Assembly (NCBI RefSeq): GCF_041624475.1
Contig: NZ_JBFJUX010000001.1
Coordinates: 186,001 to 250,000 of the forward strand
Length of the DNA stretch: 64,000 nucleotides
Source of the DNA: Litorivivens sp041624475
GTDB lineage: Bacteria > Pseudomonadota > Gammaproteobacteria > Pseudomonadales > Spongiibacteraceae
Direction: 5' to 3'
The translations under genes were made by a program, and so were the position numbers. Below, piece by piece: positions 17,312-26,368 of the stretch. The notes under the pieces are model-generated. The model was not told the DNA's origin and did not search any database. It worked only from the letters and a program-made list of their open reading frames with translations. Within the stretch, counting starts at the first letter, position 1. Each line of letters starts with the position of its first letter.

Positions 17312-17450
17312 AGCCACTGCGCGGGTCAAAGCTGAAAATGTGTGCAACACCGTCGAGTCAGATTGTTGCGTCCTCAATTCAGTATAGTTCAGCTCAGAAA
17401 AACTGCGCTCTGGCCTTGATTTTCGCCCCTTGGCTAACAGCTTTTGCGGT

Positions 17451-19016
17451 TTAGCCGGCATGCGCGCCGGTATGGGTGAGAACGTGTTCTGCAAAACCGT
17501 GGCCTGCCTCGGCGTAGAGATTGAAGGTGATACAGCCCGCCTCGCGAATTTCCTTCTCTTCATCGGGGTAGCGGGACACCACCGCGAGATCTCCACTAAA
17601 ATTCTGTGTTTTCAGAAACTTAACCACCGACATATTTTCCTTGTGGTTGGTCAGGCTGACAAGAATCAGCTTGCGCCCGGCCAGGTTGGCCTTTTCCCAG
17701 AAATCCCGATCGTTGCCGTCGCCGTGCACGCAGTTAATGCCCTCGGCCTGCAGGGTCTCGACCTTGTCGGCACGCTCCTCAATGCAGACGACGTTGCCGG
17801 GAAAGCGCTCTACCAGATAGCGGTAGGCCCCTACCCCAACCCGGCCGGCGCCGACGATGACGATATCCCCCTCGCCCAGGTTTGCAATGGCCGTGTCGGT
17901 ACTGCCGGGGCCGCGCTCATTGGCCTGCAACAGCGGCGCGAAATACTCGTAAATCTCCCGGGCCCGGTTGTTGAGTGGTGTCGCGATGAAAAAAGAAAGC
18001 GCCAGCGCCAGGGCGATGGTGGTTACCCAGGGAGTCTCTATGGCACCGCTTTCGGCAGCAAGCTGGGCGACGATCAGGCCAAACTCGCTGTAGGTTGCCA
18101 GCGACAGGCCCACCAGCATCGCCGTCCGGGCCCGCTGCCTCAGCCACAGCAGCAACACCACATAGACCACCGGCCGGATTACAACTAGCGCCCCCAGCAA
18201 CAGCGCCGCCACCAGCATGTCGCCGCCGGGAAGCCCGTTAAAGCCAATTTGCAAAAAGAAGCCAATAAGGAATATATCCTTGAATTGCAAAAGGTTTTTG
18301 TACAGCTCGGAGCTTTTGCTGTGGCTGTTCAGGAGCATGCCGACCAGCAGTGCGCCGAGATCGCCTTTCATGTTTACCGATTCAAACAGGCCGGCACCGC
18401 CAAGCGCGACCAGAAAGCCGAACAGCACCAGCAATTCGCCGTGTCCGACCCAGCTCAGAAGCAGACCCAGCAAGGGGCGCAGCAGTGGCAGCGCCAGCAG
18501 GCCGAGAGCGTAAACTGTGGGAAATTTGCCGGAGGCTACCGCCAGATAACCGACCGCAAACAGATCCTGCACCACCAGAATGCCGATGGCGATGGCCGCG
18601 TGCAGGGCAAGTGCCTCCCCGCGGTCCTCCAGTGTTTTGGTGGTAAAGACCGTGCTCGAAAAAGACAGCGCAAAGGCCAGAGTCAAGCCCGCTTCGGTTG
18701 ACAGCGCAAGCCCTGGCAGCAGTACACCGAGCACACTGAGCATGCCCCAGGTCAGTGGTATCACCAGCAGGGCTTGCAGGCTTGCGGTGCCCCATACTTG
18801 GGGCGCAATCAGCTCGCGCAGGTTCAGCTTCAGGCCGATGGTGAAGAGCAGCAGCGTAATGCCCAGATCGGCGATGATGGCAACCGCCTCGCCTTGCCCC
18901 AAACCCCAGGCGTGGGCAATAAAGCCGGCCAGCAGATAACCCAGCAGGGGCGGATATCCAAGGGCCCGAAAACCGAGGCCGGTACAAAAGGCGAGCAGTA
19001 TCACCAGGGGTTCCAA
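17451..19016 (-). CDS. Kef-type cation:proton antiporter with RCK domain
   Basis: A 521-residue CPA2-family monovalent cation/proton antiporter of the inner membrane. About 12 hydrophobic helices (to residue about 375) include family motifs LLGYLLAG, LLLFTIGL and FSSTVF. They are followed by a TrkA-N/RCK domain with Rossmann motif VGAGRVG and acidic binding segment HGDGNDRDF. The start is taken as TTG at 19016, six bases after AAGGAG (19023-19028) and at the first residue of helix 1; the longer frame would run into the LysR gene. Potassium is the likely ion by family. Confidence 0.88.
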   Translation of the reverse strand: MEPLVILLAFCTGLGFRALGYPPLLGYLLAGFIAHAWGLGQGEAVAIIADLGITLLLFTIGLKLNLRELIAPQVWGTASLQALLVIPLTWGMLSVLGVLLPGLALSTEAGLTLAFALSFSSTVFTTKTLEDRGEALALHAAIAIGILVVQDLFAVGYLAVASGKFPTVYALGLLALPLLRPLLGLLLSWVGHGELLVLFGFLVALGGAGLFESVNMKGDLGALLVGMLLNSHSKSSELYKNLLQFKDIFLIGFFLQIGFNGLPGGDMLVAALLLGALVVIRPVVYVVLLLWLRQRARTAMLVGLSLATYSEFGLIVAQLAAESGAIETPWVTTIALALALSFFIATPLNNRAREIYEYFAPLLQANERGPGSTDTAIANLGEGDIVIVGAGRVGVGAYRYLVERFPGNVVCIEERADKVETLQAEGINCVHGDGNDRDFWEKANLAGRKLILVSLTNHKENMSVVKFLKTQNFSGDLAVVSRYPDEEKEIREAGCITFNLYAEAGHGFAEHVLTHTGAHAG

Positions 19017-19068
19017 GGGAGGCTCCTTAAGCGAGAGTCTACAAACTGAAAATGGGCAGTATAGAGGA

Positions 19069-19974
19069 TCAGGCCAGTACCGCAGATACCTGCTGACGAA
19101 ACCAGCGATGCCCCGGATCTCTGTCGAGAACGCGCGGCCAGTACATATACAGGGGTATCGGCTCAATGGCCAGCGGGAAGGGGTGGCAACGCACCGGATA
19201 GGCTTGCTCGTAAAGTGCGCCAAGGCGCTCGGGTACGGTGGCCAGAAAGTGGGTTTGCGCCACCACTATGGGCATGGACGCAAAGCTCTGCACGCTGGCG
19301 CGGACCTGCCGCTCCATACTCGACTGGCCGATGGCGTATTCCAGCGAGGTCTGCTTGCCGTGGCGACGGGACAGAATAACGTGTGGTTCATCCAGATAGC
19401 CCTTCAAGGTCAGACCGGTTTTGGCGCGTGGATGATTAGCTGCGGCCAGCACCACCAGTTTTTCGGTGCCGACTGGTGCCTGTAGCAACTGGGGGTGATC
19501 GTAGTTGACGTAGTCGAGCAGCAGGTCGGCCGTCAGATCCACCAGGGTCTTGACGGACTCGTTCTGCTGAATCGGCAGGGAGTCGATGCGCAGGCCAGGC
19601 GCGCTGTCGGCGAGCTGGTTCAGGAGTTGACCCAGCACCATGCTTTCGAACATGACTTCGCCGATCAGGGTGAAATGACGGTCGGCGCTGGCGGGATCAA
19701 AGGTCGGGGCGGCGGTCACCGCGCGGCGCACCAGCTGCAGAGCCTCGTGGATATCTCCTTGCAGCTGCCGTGCCCGTGGCGTCGGCTGCATGCCGCTGCG
19801 CTGGCGAATAAACAACGCGTCGTCGAAGGTAAGGCGCAGCCGCTGCAGGGCGGCGCTGACCGCAGGCTGGCTCATGCCGAGGGCGACTGCGGTCGCCGAC
19901 AGCTTGCCGGTGTCCATCAGGCTGTCAAACACGGTCAGCAGATTCAGGTCGATAGAGCGTAAATTCAGGTTCAT
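19069..19974 (-). CDS. LysR-family transcriptional regulator
   Basis: A 301-residue regulator with an N-terminal winged helix-turn-helix (about 8-67: LLTVFDSLMDTGKLSATAVA and SQPAVSAALQRLR) and a LysR substrate-binding domain to the C-terminus. The DNA-binding end resembles the NodD/LeuO-like branch. It is divergent from the membrane hydroxylase at 20055 with an 80-base shared gap, the classic arrangement in which a LysR protein controls the divergent gene and itself. The effector is unknown. The gap is AT-rich near the LysR start, but no certain T-N11-A site could be singled out. Confidence 0.93.
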   Translation of the reverse strand: MNLNLRSIDLNLLTVFDSLMDTGKLSATAVALGMSQPAVSAALQRLRLTFDDALFIRQRSGMQPTPRARQLQGDIHEALQLVRRAVTAAPTFDPASADRHFTLIGEVMFESMVLGQLLNQLADSAPGLRIDSLPIQQNESVKTLVDLTADLLLDYVNYDHPQLLQAPVGTEKLVVLAAANHPRAKTGLTLKGYLDEPHVILSRRHGKQTSLEYAIGQSSMERQVRASVQSFASMPIVVAQTHFLATVPERLGALYEQAYPVRCHPFPLAIEPIPLYMYWPRVLDRDPGHRWFRQQVSAVLA

Positions 19975-20054
19975 GGATAATAAACATATAAAACATTCAA
20001 TTTACAAATATCACGGCTGCGCTAGGCTGGCAACACTGCCACTGGAGGTGCGAC

Positions 20055-20924
20055 ATGCCCGATATAACCATCAAACCCGAACATCTGGTGATTGTTTTCA
20101 TCCTGTTTGCCATGCTCTGGGAGGTGTTCGCGGGTCGAACCCGTGACGGCCGCAAGACCCGGGAAGACTGGAATATGGCGCTGTTGACCGGTGCCGCAAT
20201 GGTGGCGGTGCAACGTCCGGCGCTGGTGTTGGCCACGGCCTTTATTGGCGGTTTGCTGGTACCCCAGTGGCAGGGTGCATTGAGCGAGTTTGCCGCGGCA
20301 AATTTCTGGTGGGTTTTGCTGGCCTACATAGCGCTGGAAGAGTTGCTACACGGCGTCGGGCACTGGTTTGCCCACGCTCGGCGACCCAAAAGCAAGAACG
20401 CGCAGCGCCTGCAGACCCTGTTCAAGATGGGCCATCGTCCCCACCATCTGTCAGGTGGCAATGACGGCAAGGGTCAGCTCACGGTGACCCAGACTTTCGT
20501 CGAGCACTGGCTGTGGTGGTTTATCATGCCCAACTACTGGTTTCAGTTTTTTTGTGTCTATTTGGGGCTGACCGAAGTCTTTCTGGTGGGCACGGTGTTC
20601 AAGGGACTGTGGGCCGCCCACAACCATGTGAACTGGAATTACGACCTCTATTTTCTCAACCATCGCTGGGCCTGGGTGCGCAAGACCATGTACGGGCTGT
20701 GCCACATTCTGACCTTCCCGACCCAGCATCATCACCATCATGCGCGGGGCAAAAATTCCGGCAGCAATCTGTGCAACCTGTTGGCCATCTATGACTGGTT
20801 GATCTTCGATTCGCTGGTGATCGAAAAGGAAAAGCCCGCGATTTATGGCTGGAAGCAGTCGCCGGAAGAAGAGCGCAGTATCTGGTACCGGTTTTTTGCG
20901 ACGGACCTGAAAAAGCTGGCCTGA
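20055..20924 (+). CDS. Sterol desaturase / fatty acid hydroxylase family membrane protein
   Basis: A 289-residue membrane protein with hydrophobic segments at about 8-25, 50-70, 82-105 and 160-190 and the histidine clusters of membrane di-iron oxidases: HGVGHWFAH, HRPHH, HNH and a run of five His (QHHHHHARG). Such enzymes use O2 and two iron ions to hydroxylate or desaturate lipids. GGAGG lies just before the ATG. A divergent LysR gene probably regulates it. The exact lipid or sterol substrate cannot be read from sequence. Confidence 0.8.
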   Translation: MPDITIKPEHLVIVFILFAMLWEVFAGRTRDGRKTREDWNMALLTGAAMVAVQRPALVLATAFIGGLLVPQWQGALSEFAAANFWWVLLAYIALEELLHGVGHWFAHARRPKSKNAQRLQTLFKMGHRPHHLSGGNDGKGQLTVTQTFVEHWLWWFIMPNYWFQFFCVYLGLTEVFLVGTVFKGLWAAHNHVNWNYDLYFLNHRWAWVRKTMYGLCHILTFPTQHHHHHARGKNSGSNLCNLLAIYDWLIFDSLVIEKEKPAIYGWKQSPEEERSIWYRFFATDLKKLA

Positions 20925-20994
20925 GCTGTTTAGGGTTTGGCGACCTGCTCAAGCCGCTCGGTTAACAAGAGTATTGTTGATTCGGTTGACTGGT

Positions 20995-21723
20995 TTACTC
21001 CAGCTCAAATTCCACAAACACGGTTGAGCTGATTTTCACCTTCGCAGGTTTGAAGTCGTGGCTGGGCGGTTCGGGGGCATCCCCGCCCTTGGCGGCGTGA
21101 GCCATCGTTTCCTGCATACCGAAGTGGCGCTGAATATCCTGGCGCCCGATCTGGTGAACCCGCGCCACTTCCGCATCAAACTGGGCGGCGAGAAAGTCGG
21201 CTTGCTCTCTCGCCTTGCGGGCGGCATCGGCCAGCGCCTTTTGCTTCAACTCGTCGAGGTTGGAGACCTCGGGCTGGATGCGGTTGATTTCGGAGACGCC
21301 GCTGTCCACCAGCACCTGGAGTGCTTTGTTGTAGAGGCTGGTGTCGCGCAGCACCGCTTCAACATTGCGCTGCACACGGTGGCGACGGGTGCGGCTGCCG
21401 TCGTTGCGGTTGTAGTCTTCCTGAATGCTGACATCGAGGGCCGAGGAGGTGATGTCCTCTTCTTTTACCCCGAGCTTCATCAGTGCGCGCACCGAGGCAC
21501 TGGCGTATTTATCCACTTCGGCCTTGGCCGCGGCGGGGTCGCTGTCGTGGAGGCTGGAAACGTTGTAGTGCAGGCGAATAATGTCGGGCAGCACTTCAAA
21601 TTCGCCCTGACCTTCTACCGCGATAACCCGTGGTTCCGGGGGCACCAGTGGCGAGTCGTTGAGCTGACTCCACAGTACCAGAGCCAGCAGAAGAACGGTG
21701 ACGATCAGGACAAACTGTCGCAT
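20995..21723 (-). CDS. SIMPL-domain (DUF541) envelope protein
   Basis: A 242-residue protein with an N-terminal signal or anchor helix (MRQFVLIVTVLLLALVLWSQ) followed by a SIMPL/DUF541 domain: the strand VIAVEGQGEFEVLPDIIRLH at its start and a conserved C-terminal KISSTVFVEFELE. Members are periplasmic and often linked to oxidative stress or envelope functions, but the biochemical role is not settled. It stands alone, convergent with the hydroxylase gene. Confidence 0.85.
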   Translation of the reverse strand: MRQFVLIVTVLLLALVLWSQLNDSPLVPPEPRVIAVEGQGEFEVLPDIIRLHYNVSSLHDSDPAAAKAEVDKYASASVRALMKLGVKEEDITSSALDVSIQEDYNRNDGSRTRRHRVQRNVEAVLRDTSLYNKALQVLVDSGVSEINRIQPEVSNLDELKQKALADAARKAREQADFLAAQFDAEVARVHQIGRQDIQRHFGMQETMAHAAKGGDAPEPPSHDFKPAKVKISSTVFVEFELE

Positions 21724-21788
21724 GGCAACCTCACGAGTTTTAAACAGTGCAAAGCCGCCATTATGCCAAAGGCTTGGGCGCTATAACG

Positions 21789-22556
21789 CTAACGCTGAGA
21801 GGAAATATTGCCGCCGTCGACCACCAGTTCGGTGGCGGTGATGTAGCTTGCTTCATCGGATAGGAGAAAGCGTACCGCCTTGCCGATCTCCATCGGGTCG
21901 CCAATGCGGCCCAGCAGAATGCGGCGCTCGAATTCCTCTTTCAGACCGGGAGCATTGTCCACTGCCTGCTGAATCATGGGCGTGAGAATCTGGCCGGGTG
22001 AAACGCTGTTGATGCGAATACCGTCGCGTCCCAGATCGTCAGCCAGCGCCCGGTTTAGGGCCAGCATGCCACCCTTGGAGGCGCTGTAGCTAGGGTTCAT
22101 GGCATTGCCCAGCGTGGCGTTGATCGAGGCGATGCCAACAATCGCCGAGCCGGGCAGGCTTTTCATATCGCCTCGCAGCGCCTGAGCCAGAAACACCTCG
22201 GCGCGCAGATTGATATTGAGCACACTGTCCCACAGCGCCGGGTCAAGCTGGTCGAGCATGCCGACACCGGCCACGCCAGCGGCGTGCACCAGCGCGCCTA
22301 TGGGTCCGAGAGCGGCGCGGCTTTGCTCGACACCTGCCTGCAAGGCCCCGACATCGGCCACATCCACAAGCAAGCCTAAACAGGAAACGCCAGTGGATTT
22401 TTGCAGTTGTTCTGCGATGACAACAACACCCTCGCTGATATCCCACAGTGCCACTGGGCGGCCCGCCTCAGCCAGCGCCTGGGCACAGGCTTGGCCAATG
22501 CCGGAGGCGGCGCCAGTGACGATAGCGGGCGTGATGGGGCTGGTTGAAACGCTCAT
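21789..22556 (-). CDS. Short-chain dehydrogenase/reductase (SDR)
   Basis: A 255-residue NAD(P)-dependent oxidoreductase of the classical SDR type: nucleotide motif TGAASGIG near residue 15, HAAG in place of the common NNAG, catalytic serine in IVGIASINA, catalytic tyrosine and lysine in YSASKGG, and the C-terminal VDGG. Substrate is unknown. It is divergent from the TonB receptor at 22936 with a palindrome-rich gap of 379 bases, so the two may share regulation. Confidence 0.9.
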   Translation of the reverse strand: MSVSTSPITPAIVTGAASGIGQACAQALAEAGRPVALWDISEGVVVIAEQLQKSTGVSCLGLLVDVADVGALQAGVEQSRAALGPIGALVHAAGVAGVGMLDQLDPALWDSVLNINLRAEVFLAQALRGDMKSLPGSAIVGIASINATLGNAMNPSYSASKGGMLALNRALADDLGRDGIRINSVSPGQILTPMIQQAVDNAPGLKEEFERRILLGRIGDPMEIGKAVRFLLSDEASYITATELVVDGGNISSQR

Positions 22557-22668
22557 GGAGAATCCTCTGCTGACGGGGTGTGTGTAATCGAGTTAGCGGG
22601 CCTTCGGCTCTATTCTGGCGGCCTCGGACGATGATGGCTTGCTACACTAGTTTAGCGGTATTTTCGCT

Positions 22669-22703
22669 GTATATCCGATATACAACCTACATGTAGGTAG
22701 GTT
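22669..22703. promoter_or_regulatory. Two adjacent palindromes, possible operator
   Basis: GTATATC-C-GATATAC (22669-22683) is a 7-1-7 inverted repeat. Directly beside it is AACCTAC-N6-GTAGGTT (22684-22703), whose core CCTACATGTAGG (22686-22697) is a perfect 12-base palindrome. Such sites commonly bind dimeric repressors such as TetR or GntR proteins; no candidate regulator gene is adjacent. Confidence 0.5.
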
Positions 22704-22898
22704 ATAAACTGACCGTATACAAGGTCAAGGCTGCCAGCCTTCCCGGTCACTGGAGGCGCGTGAGGGCGGGACGTAAGAACAAGAATAACTGTTTGTATAT
22801 CAGAGAATTACTGAAATTTCACACCGTTCCAGGCTGATTAGTTGATTTGGACTAGTCTGAATGCCAGTTACCTCCCGGCTTCTGTGGCGATAGCTTAC

Positions 22899-22912
22899 CT
22901 ACCAACTGGTAG
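22899..22912. promoter_or_regulatory. Palindrome CTACCA-AC-TGGTAG in receptor leader
   Basis: A 6-2-6 inverted repeat ending 23 bases before the TonB-receptor start. Its half-site (CCTACC) resembles the CCTAC half-site of the palindrome at 22686, which suggests a second binding site for the same protein or an RNA hairpin near the ribosome site. Confidence 0.4.
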
Positions 22913-22935
22913 ATCAATCTTTTCGGGAGAAGTTT

Positions 22936-25170
22936 ATGAAACCTGCCCTGTTGAAACGCGCCGGCATAGGGCTGGCCGGTGCTTGTCTGGTGTCGGGCTC
23001 GGTTATGGCCAACAGGGTCGCGCTGGAAGAAGTGGTGGTCACGGCTCAGCGCAAAGCCGAATCACTGCAGGACGCACCGATTTCCATTGCCGCTTTTTCG
23101 TCCGATGCACTGGAGAAAAAGGGGATTTCCAATCTGGTTGATTTGCGCGCCAATGTCCCCAATCTGCAGCTCACTCCCCACCCCAACAGTGCGACCACGG
23201 CGCGGGTCTATATGCGAGGCGTGGGTAATAACGACGATCAGGTCACTCAGGATCCGAGTGTCGCCGTGTACATGGATGGTGTCTATTTGGCGCGCAACCT
23301 GGGTCTGGCTCAGGAAGTGGCGGATATCGAACGCATCGAGGTTCTGCGCGGCCCTCAGGGCACGCTATACGGCCGCAACGCCACCGGCGGCGCGATCAAT
23401 GTGATTACCAAAGCCCCGACTCCGGAAGCGATCGAATTCATCCAGAAGTTCAGCGCCGGCAACTTTGACTATTTTCGCAGCAAAACCAGCCTGAACCTGC
23501 CGCTGGGCGAGCGATTGGCCGCCAAGCTGGCATACATGACCATGCAGAAAGACGGTTTTGTCGACAACGCCGGCAGCGGCGTCGACCGCTTTGGTGATCG
23601 CGATCGCGAGGCCTTGCGACTGGACCTTCTGTGGGACGTAAGCGCTGCGCTTGAAGTGCGCTACGCCTACGATGCCTCCCGCATTGAAGACACGCCGATG
23701 TTTGTCGAGCGTGTGCCGTTGCACCCGAAAGAGGCTAATCGCCCCGAGCGCGGCTCGGAATCGGTTCGCGGGCTGAAAGCCAATGACGTTACTCCGTCCG
23801 GTCACAGCCTGACTGCAAAGTGGTTGCTCACCGATTCGCTGGAGCTGAAGTACATTGGCGCCTACCGCGAACTGGAAAACTTCACCCACCAGAACTACCA
23901 CGCCGGTGAGCGCGGTGACCACGCGACCTTTATCACCGAGTTTGATATCGAGCAGGATCAGACAACCCACGAACTGCAGCTGCTGGGTAACGCCCTGGAT
24001 GACCGTCTGGATTACGTGGTTGGCGTGTACGGCTTCGCCGAAAGCGCCGACAGTTTTGACCTGACCGTGGTGCCGGAATTTGATATCGACCTTACCGGCG
24101 ATGGTATCAACGATGCCCGCGCCACCATCAATGCCAAGCGCGATGTCACCATCGACAACAAAGCCTCCGCGATTTTCGGTCAGGCGACCTATACCCCGGA
24201 GTGGCTGGAAAGCCGCCTCCACCTGACTGTGGGTTGGCGCAGTTCGCGCGACAGTCGCGAAGCCACCCTGAGAAACGTCAATCACCTGAGCAATATCCAG
24301 CCTGCCGGCGGCCTACCCTTCCCCACGCCCACCGAGCTTGTATTGGCTGATCCGGAAGGCCGGGGCGATCGCGACTTCCGCGACAGCAGCCCGTCCTTTG
24401 TGGTGGCCTACGACCTGGCGGAAACGACTAACGTATACGCCAAGTGGGTAAACGGCTACAAAACCGGTGGCTACAACGTACGCGCCAGTACCGTGGAACG
24501 CTTCAACGCCGGTTTTGATGCCGAACATCTGGTGTCCACCGAACTGGGTTTGAAGGGCGAGTACCTCAATCGTCGGTTGCGATTGAACATGGCGGTGTTT
24601 GCCGCCGACTACGACGATATTCAGGTTAACGTGCAGACCGATCCCAACGACCCTACGGTTACCGACGTGTTGAACGCGGGTGAAGCGACTATCGAAGGGC
24701 TTGAACTGGACCTGACAGCCCTACTGGGCGAGGCCACCACGTTGACCTTCAGTTACGGCTACCTCGATACCGATTACGAAGTAGTGCGCGATGCGGAAGG
24801 CAAGGATGTAACCCCTGAGTTTCGATTCGTCAATGCGCCTAGCCACAGCGCAACCCTGGGCGTGGACTACACCTTTACCGGGATTCAGTTCGCCGATACC
24901 CGGTTGTCGGTTGACTACAGCTGGCAGGACGACAAGTTCACTGGCAGCAATATCAAGGATGGTCGTTACATCGTTAATGCCTACGGTCTTTGGAACGCGC
25001 GCTTTTCCATGGCCGATATCCGCGCCCTCGGCGGCGGTATCGATGTCGCACTGTGGGCACGCAATATCACGGATGAGGAATACTATATCGCCCATTTTAA
25101 CGCGTTGTTCCCCTCCGCCGTATTCGGTGATCCGAAAACGTACGGACTGGATATTACTTACAACTTTTAG
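22936..25170 (+). CDS. TonB-dependent outer-membrane receptor
   Basis: A 744-residue outer-membrane transporter that takes up a large substrate using TonB energy. It has a signal peptide (about 1-25, ending VMA), a TonB box in LEEVVVTAQ, a plug domain (about 45-155, with VLRGPQGTLYGRNATGGAIN) and a long beta-barrel ending YNF with the usual terminal aromatic residue. It belongs to the COG1629-like receptors common in sphingomonads and marine gammaproteobacteria; these often serve non-siderophore substrates. Neighbouring SDR and hydroxylase genes hint at lipid or steroid-like compounds, but this is only inference. A strong terminator follows. Confidence 0.93.
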   Translation: MKPALLKRAGIGLAGACLVSGSVMANRVALEEVVVTAQRKAESLQDAPISIAAFSSDALEKKGISNLVDLRANVPNLQLTPHPNSATTARVYMRGVGNNDDQVTQDPSVAVYMDGVYLARNLGLAQEVADIERIEVLRGPQGTLYGRNATGGAINVITKAPTPEAIEFIQKFSAGNFDYFRSKTSLNLPLGERLAAKLAYMTMQKDGFVDNAGSGVDRFGDRDREALRLDLLWDVSAALEVRYAYDASRIEDTPMFVERVPLHPKEANRPERGSESVRGLKANDVTPSGHSLTAKWLLTDSLELKYIGAYRELENFTHQNYHAGERGDHATFITEFDIEQDQTTHELQLLGNALDDRLDYVVGVYGFAESADSFDLTVVPEFDIDLTGDGINDARATINAKRDVTIDNKASAIFGQATYTPEWLESRLHLTVGWRSSRDSREATLRNVNHLSNIQPAGGLPFPTPTELVLADPEGRGDRDFRDSSPSFVVAYDLAETTNVYAKWVNGYKTGGYNVRASTVERFNAGFDAEHLVSTELGLKGEYLNRRLRLNMAVFAADYDDIQVNVQTDPNDPTVTDVLNAGEATIEGLELDLTALLGEATTLTFSYGYLDTDYEVVRDAEGKDVTPEFRFVNAPSHSATLGVDYTFTGIQFADTRLSVDYSWQDDKFTGSNIKDGRYIVNAYGLWNARFSMADIRALGGGIDVALWARNITDEEYYIAHFNALFPSAVFGDPKTYGLDITYNF

Positions 25171-25186
25171 ATCTTTTTACAAACAA

Positions 25187-25220
25187 AAAAAATGCCGGAC
25201 TGACGCCAGTCCGGCATTTT
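25187..25220. terminator. Bidirectional intrinsic terminator
   Basis: AAAATGCCGGACT (25189-25201) and AGTCCGGCATTTT (25208-25220) pair perfectly around a 6-base loop, with an A-run on the left and a T-run on the right. It can end both the TonB-receptor transcript (plus) and the convergent gene at 25247-25804 (minus). Confidence 0.92.
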
Positions 25221-25246
25221 AATTTTTAAAAATTTTCGTTTTTCAT

Positions 25247-25804
25247 TTACGGCATGGAGTGAACAAACTCCTTCCACTTGCGCTGGAACTGAATCACAAA
25301 GCTCGGTGTAGCGGACCCAGTACCCGCCGATTTCAGTCTCGGGTGGCGAGCGATAACACGCTGCAGTGCCGGTACCTGATTGGCTTCAATATCGACAAAC
25401 AACACATGCTTGCCAGATTTTATTTCATCGCGAAAGCGTTTGAAGTCGTGGTGCATTTCCTGAATGCCGAACAGCCCGCCTTCCCAGGTGCAGAATCCGA
25501 GCGCGACAATGGCCAGAAAAATAAAGGGCACCCACGTGACGGTTTCGGGCAAACCGCTGAGCCAGGCAATGGCCAAGACCAGTGCGGCGGCGGCCACACC
25601 GATCACTGCGCCGAGCTCCGTGCCGTAGACCACGTCTTTTTTCAGTACGGCCTCCATATTGTGCAGGTGTTCGTGTGTTTCAACACCGGTATCATCTTCG
25701 CTGTAGACATGAATCTGGGGACGGTCCATGCCTTCTGATTCGAGTTCCGCTTCTACGCGATCAAGCTCGTCCAGATCGTCACTGATAAAGTAGTGGCGTT
25801 CCAT
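25247..25804 (-). CDS. Conserved two-helix membrane protein (DUF1269-like)
   Basis: A 185-residue protein starting MERHYFISDDLDELDRVE. Two central hydrophobic segments (about 60-83 and 90-110, with a glycine/alanine-rich first helix) separate an acidic, histidine-containing N-terminal part (HVYSEDDTGVETHEHLHN) from a C-terminal part (FVDIEANQVPALQRVI). Similar proteins are usually labelled NAD/FAD-utilising enzyme or magnesium transporter without evidence. ATG at 25804 follows GGAGG; the GTG six bases earlier is less likely. Function unknown. Confidence 0.8.
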   Translation of the reverse strand: MERHYFISDDLDELDRVEAELESEGMDRPQIHVYSEDDTGVETHEHLHNMEAVLKKDVVYGTELGAVIGVAAAALVLAIAWLSGLPETVTWVPFIFLAIVALGFCTWEGGLFGIQEMHHDFKRFRDEIKSGKHVLFVDIEANQVPALQRVIARHPRLKSAGTGSATPSFVIQFQRKWKEFVHSMP

Positions 25805-26368
25805 ACACACCCTCCATTTCTACTGAGTCTCAGAAAATTACGAGACAGATTGTCTGTTAGATCAGACCTTCATATAACTTTACAACAACTGAAGGCGCTG
25901 GCTATGAACGATTAAAACTATAGAAAGCTTTTCTTAGACGCTTTACTTATTAGCAGAGAAGGCTGTCGAATCGTCCTCTAAGGTTATAAAAGAATGTAAA
26001 AATAATTTTTTAGTCTGTTTTCTTATTAAAGGAATAAAACACTGAACCTTTTTGCCCGCCTTATAGGAAATCTGCACAAACACTCTGTGCAACCTTCGAT
26101 TTTCGTCTATAGTGAACTGAAGCTGGTTCAGGGACAGATTGGCTGACTCCACACGCCTCAAGCGCAGTACTGATATCAATGCATTCTTAATGGAAACAAG
26201 CAGCATTGAAGGCAGAAATAACAAAAGAGGTGACTTAAACGCGGGCCGGTGTGGTAGCGCGTTTGATTCCGGTGGAGACGGTCCTACGATAAAAATGATA
26301 CCTGTCAGCATACCTCGCGGTAGTCTGTAAACCGGTATGCGGCGGGCCCAACGCCATAGGGAAGCGAC
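25805..26368. other. Long AT-rich leader region upstream of the oxidase operon
   Basis: About 560 bases, AT-rich at 25811-26110. It contains palindromes CTGAG-T-CTCAG (25823-25833) and AGACA-GA-TTGTCT-type repeats around 25844-25855, and a possible promoter (separate entry). A 63-codon frame at 26139-26330 begins with TTG, lacks a ribosome site and has no recognisable product. The oxidase's ribosome site GGGAAG is just before 26369. A long leader suggests regulated expression of the oxidase. Confidence 0.55.
25850..25878 (+). promoter_or_regulatory. Possible sigma-70 promoter
   Basis: TTGTCT (25850-25855) and TATAAC (25873-25878) are separated by exactly 17 bases on the plus strand, pointing to the oxidase operon about 490 bases downstream. 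The -35 part overlaps a small inverted repeat. This is a pattern match only. Confidence 0.35.

Larger units (their letters stand above)
22557..22935. other. Divergent regulatory region between SDR and TonB receptor
   Basis: The 379 bases hold no gene but several palindromes, listed separately. The receptor's ribosome site GGGAGAAG lies just upstream of 22936. The region is more AT-rich than the flanking genes at 22650-22720, where promoters for one or both sides are likely, though no clear -35/-10 pair was assigned. Confidence 0.6.

Noticed and set aside
17312..17596. N-terminal extension of the receiver gene at 16814
   Set aside because: The extra residues are basic and low-complexity and would overlap the antiporter coding region; the receiver fold starts after ATG 17311.
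19017..19223. N-terminal extension of the Kef-type antiporter
   Set aside because: It would overlap the LysR gene and encode a cysteine- and arginine-rich stretch; a TTG with AAGGAG fits better.
26139..26330. 63-codon plus-strand frame before coxB
   Set aside because: Begins with TTG, has no ribosome site and no recognisable protein features; likely chance in a leader region.
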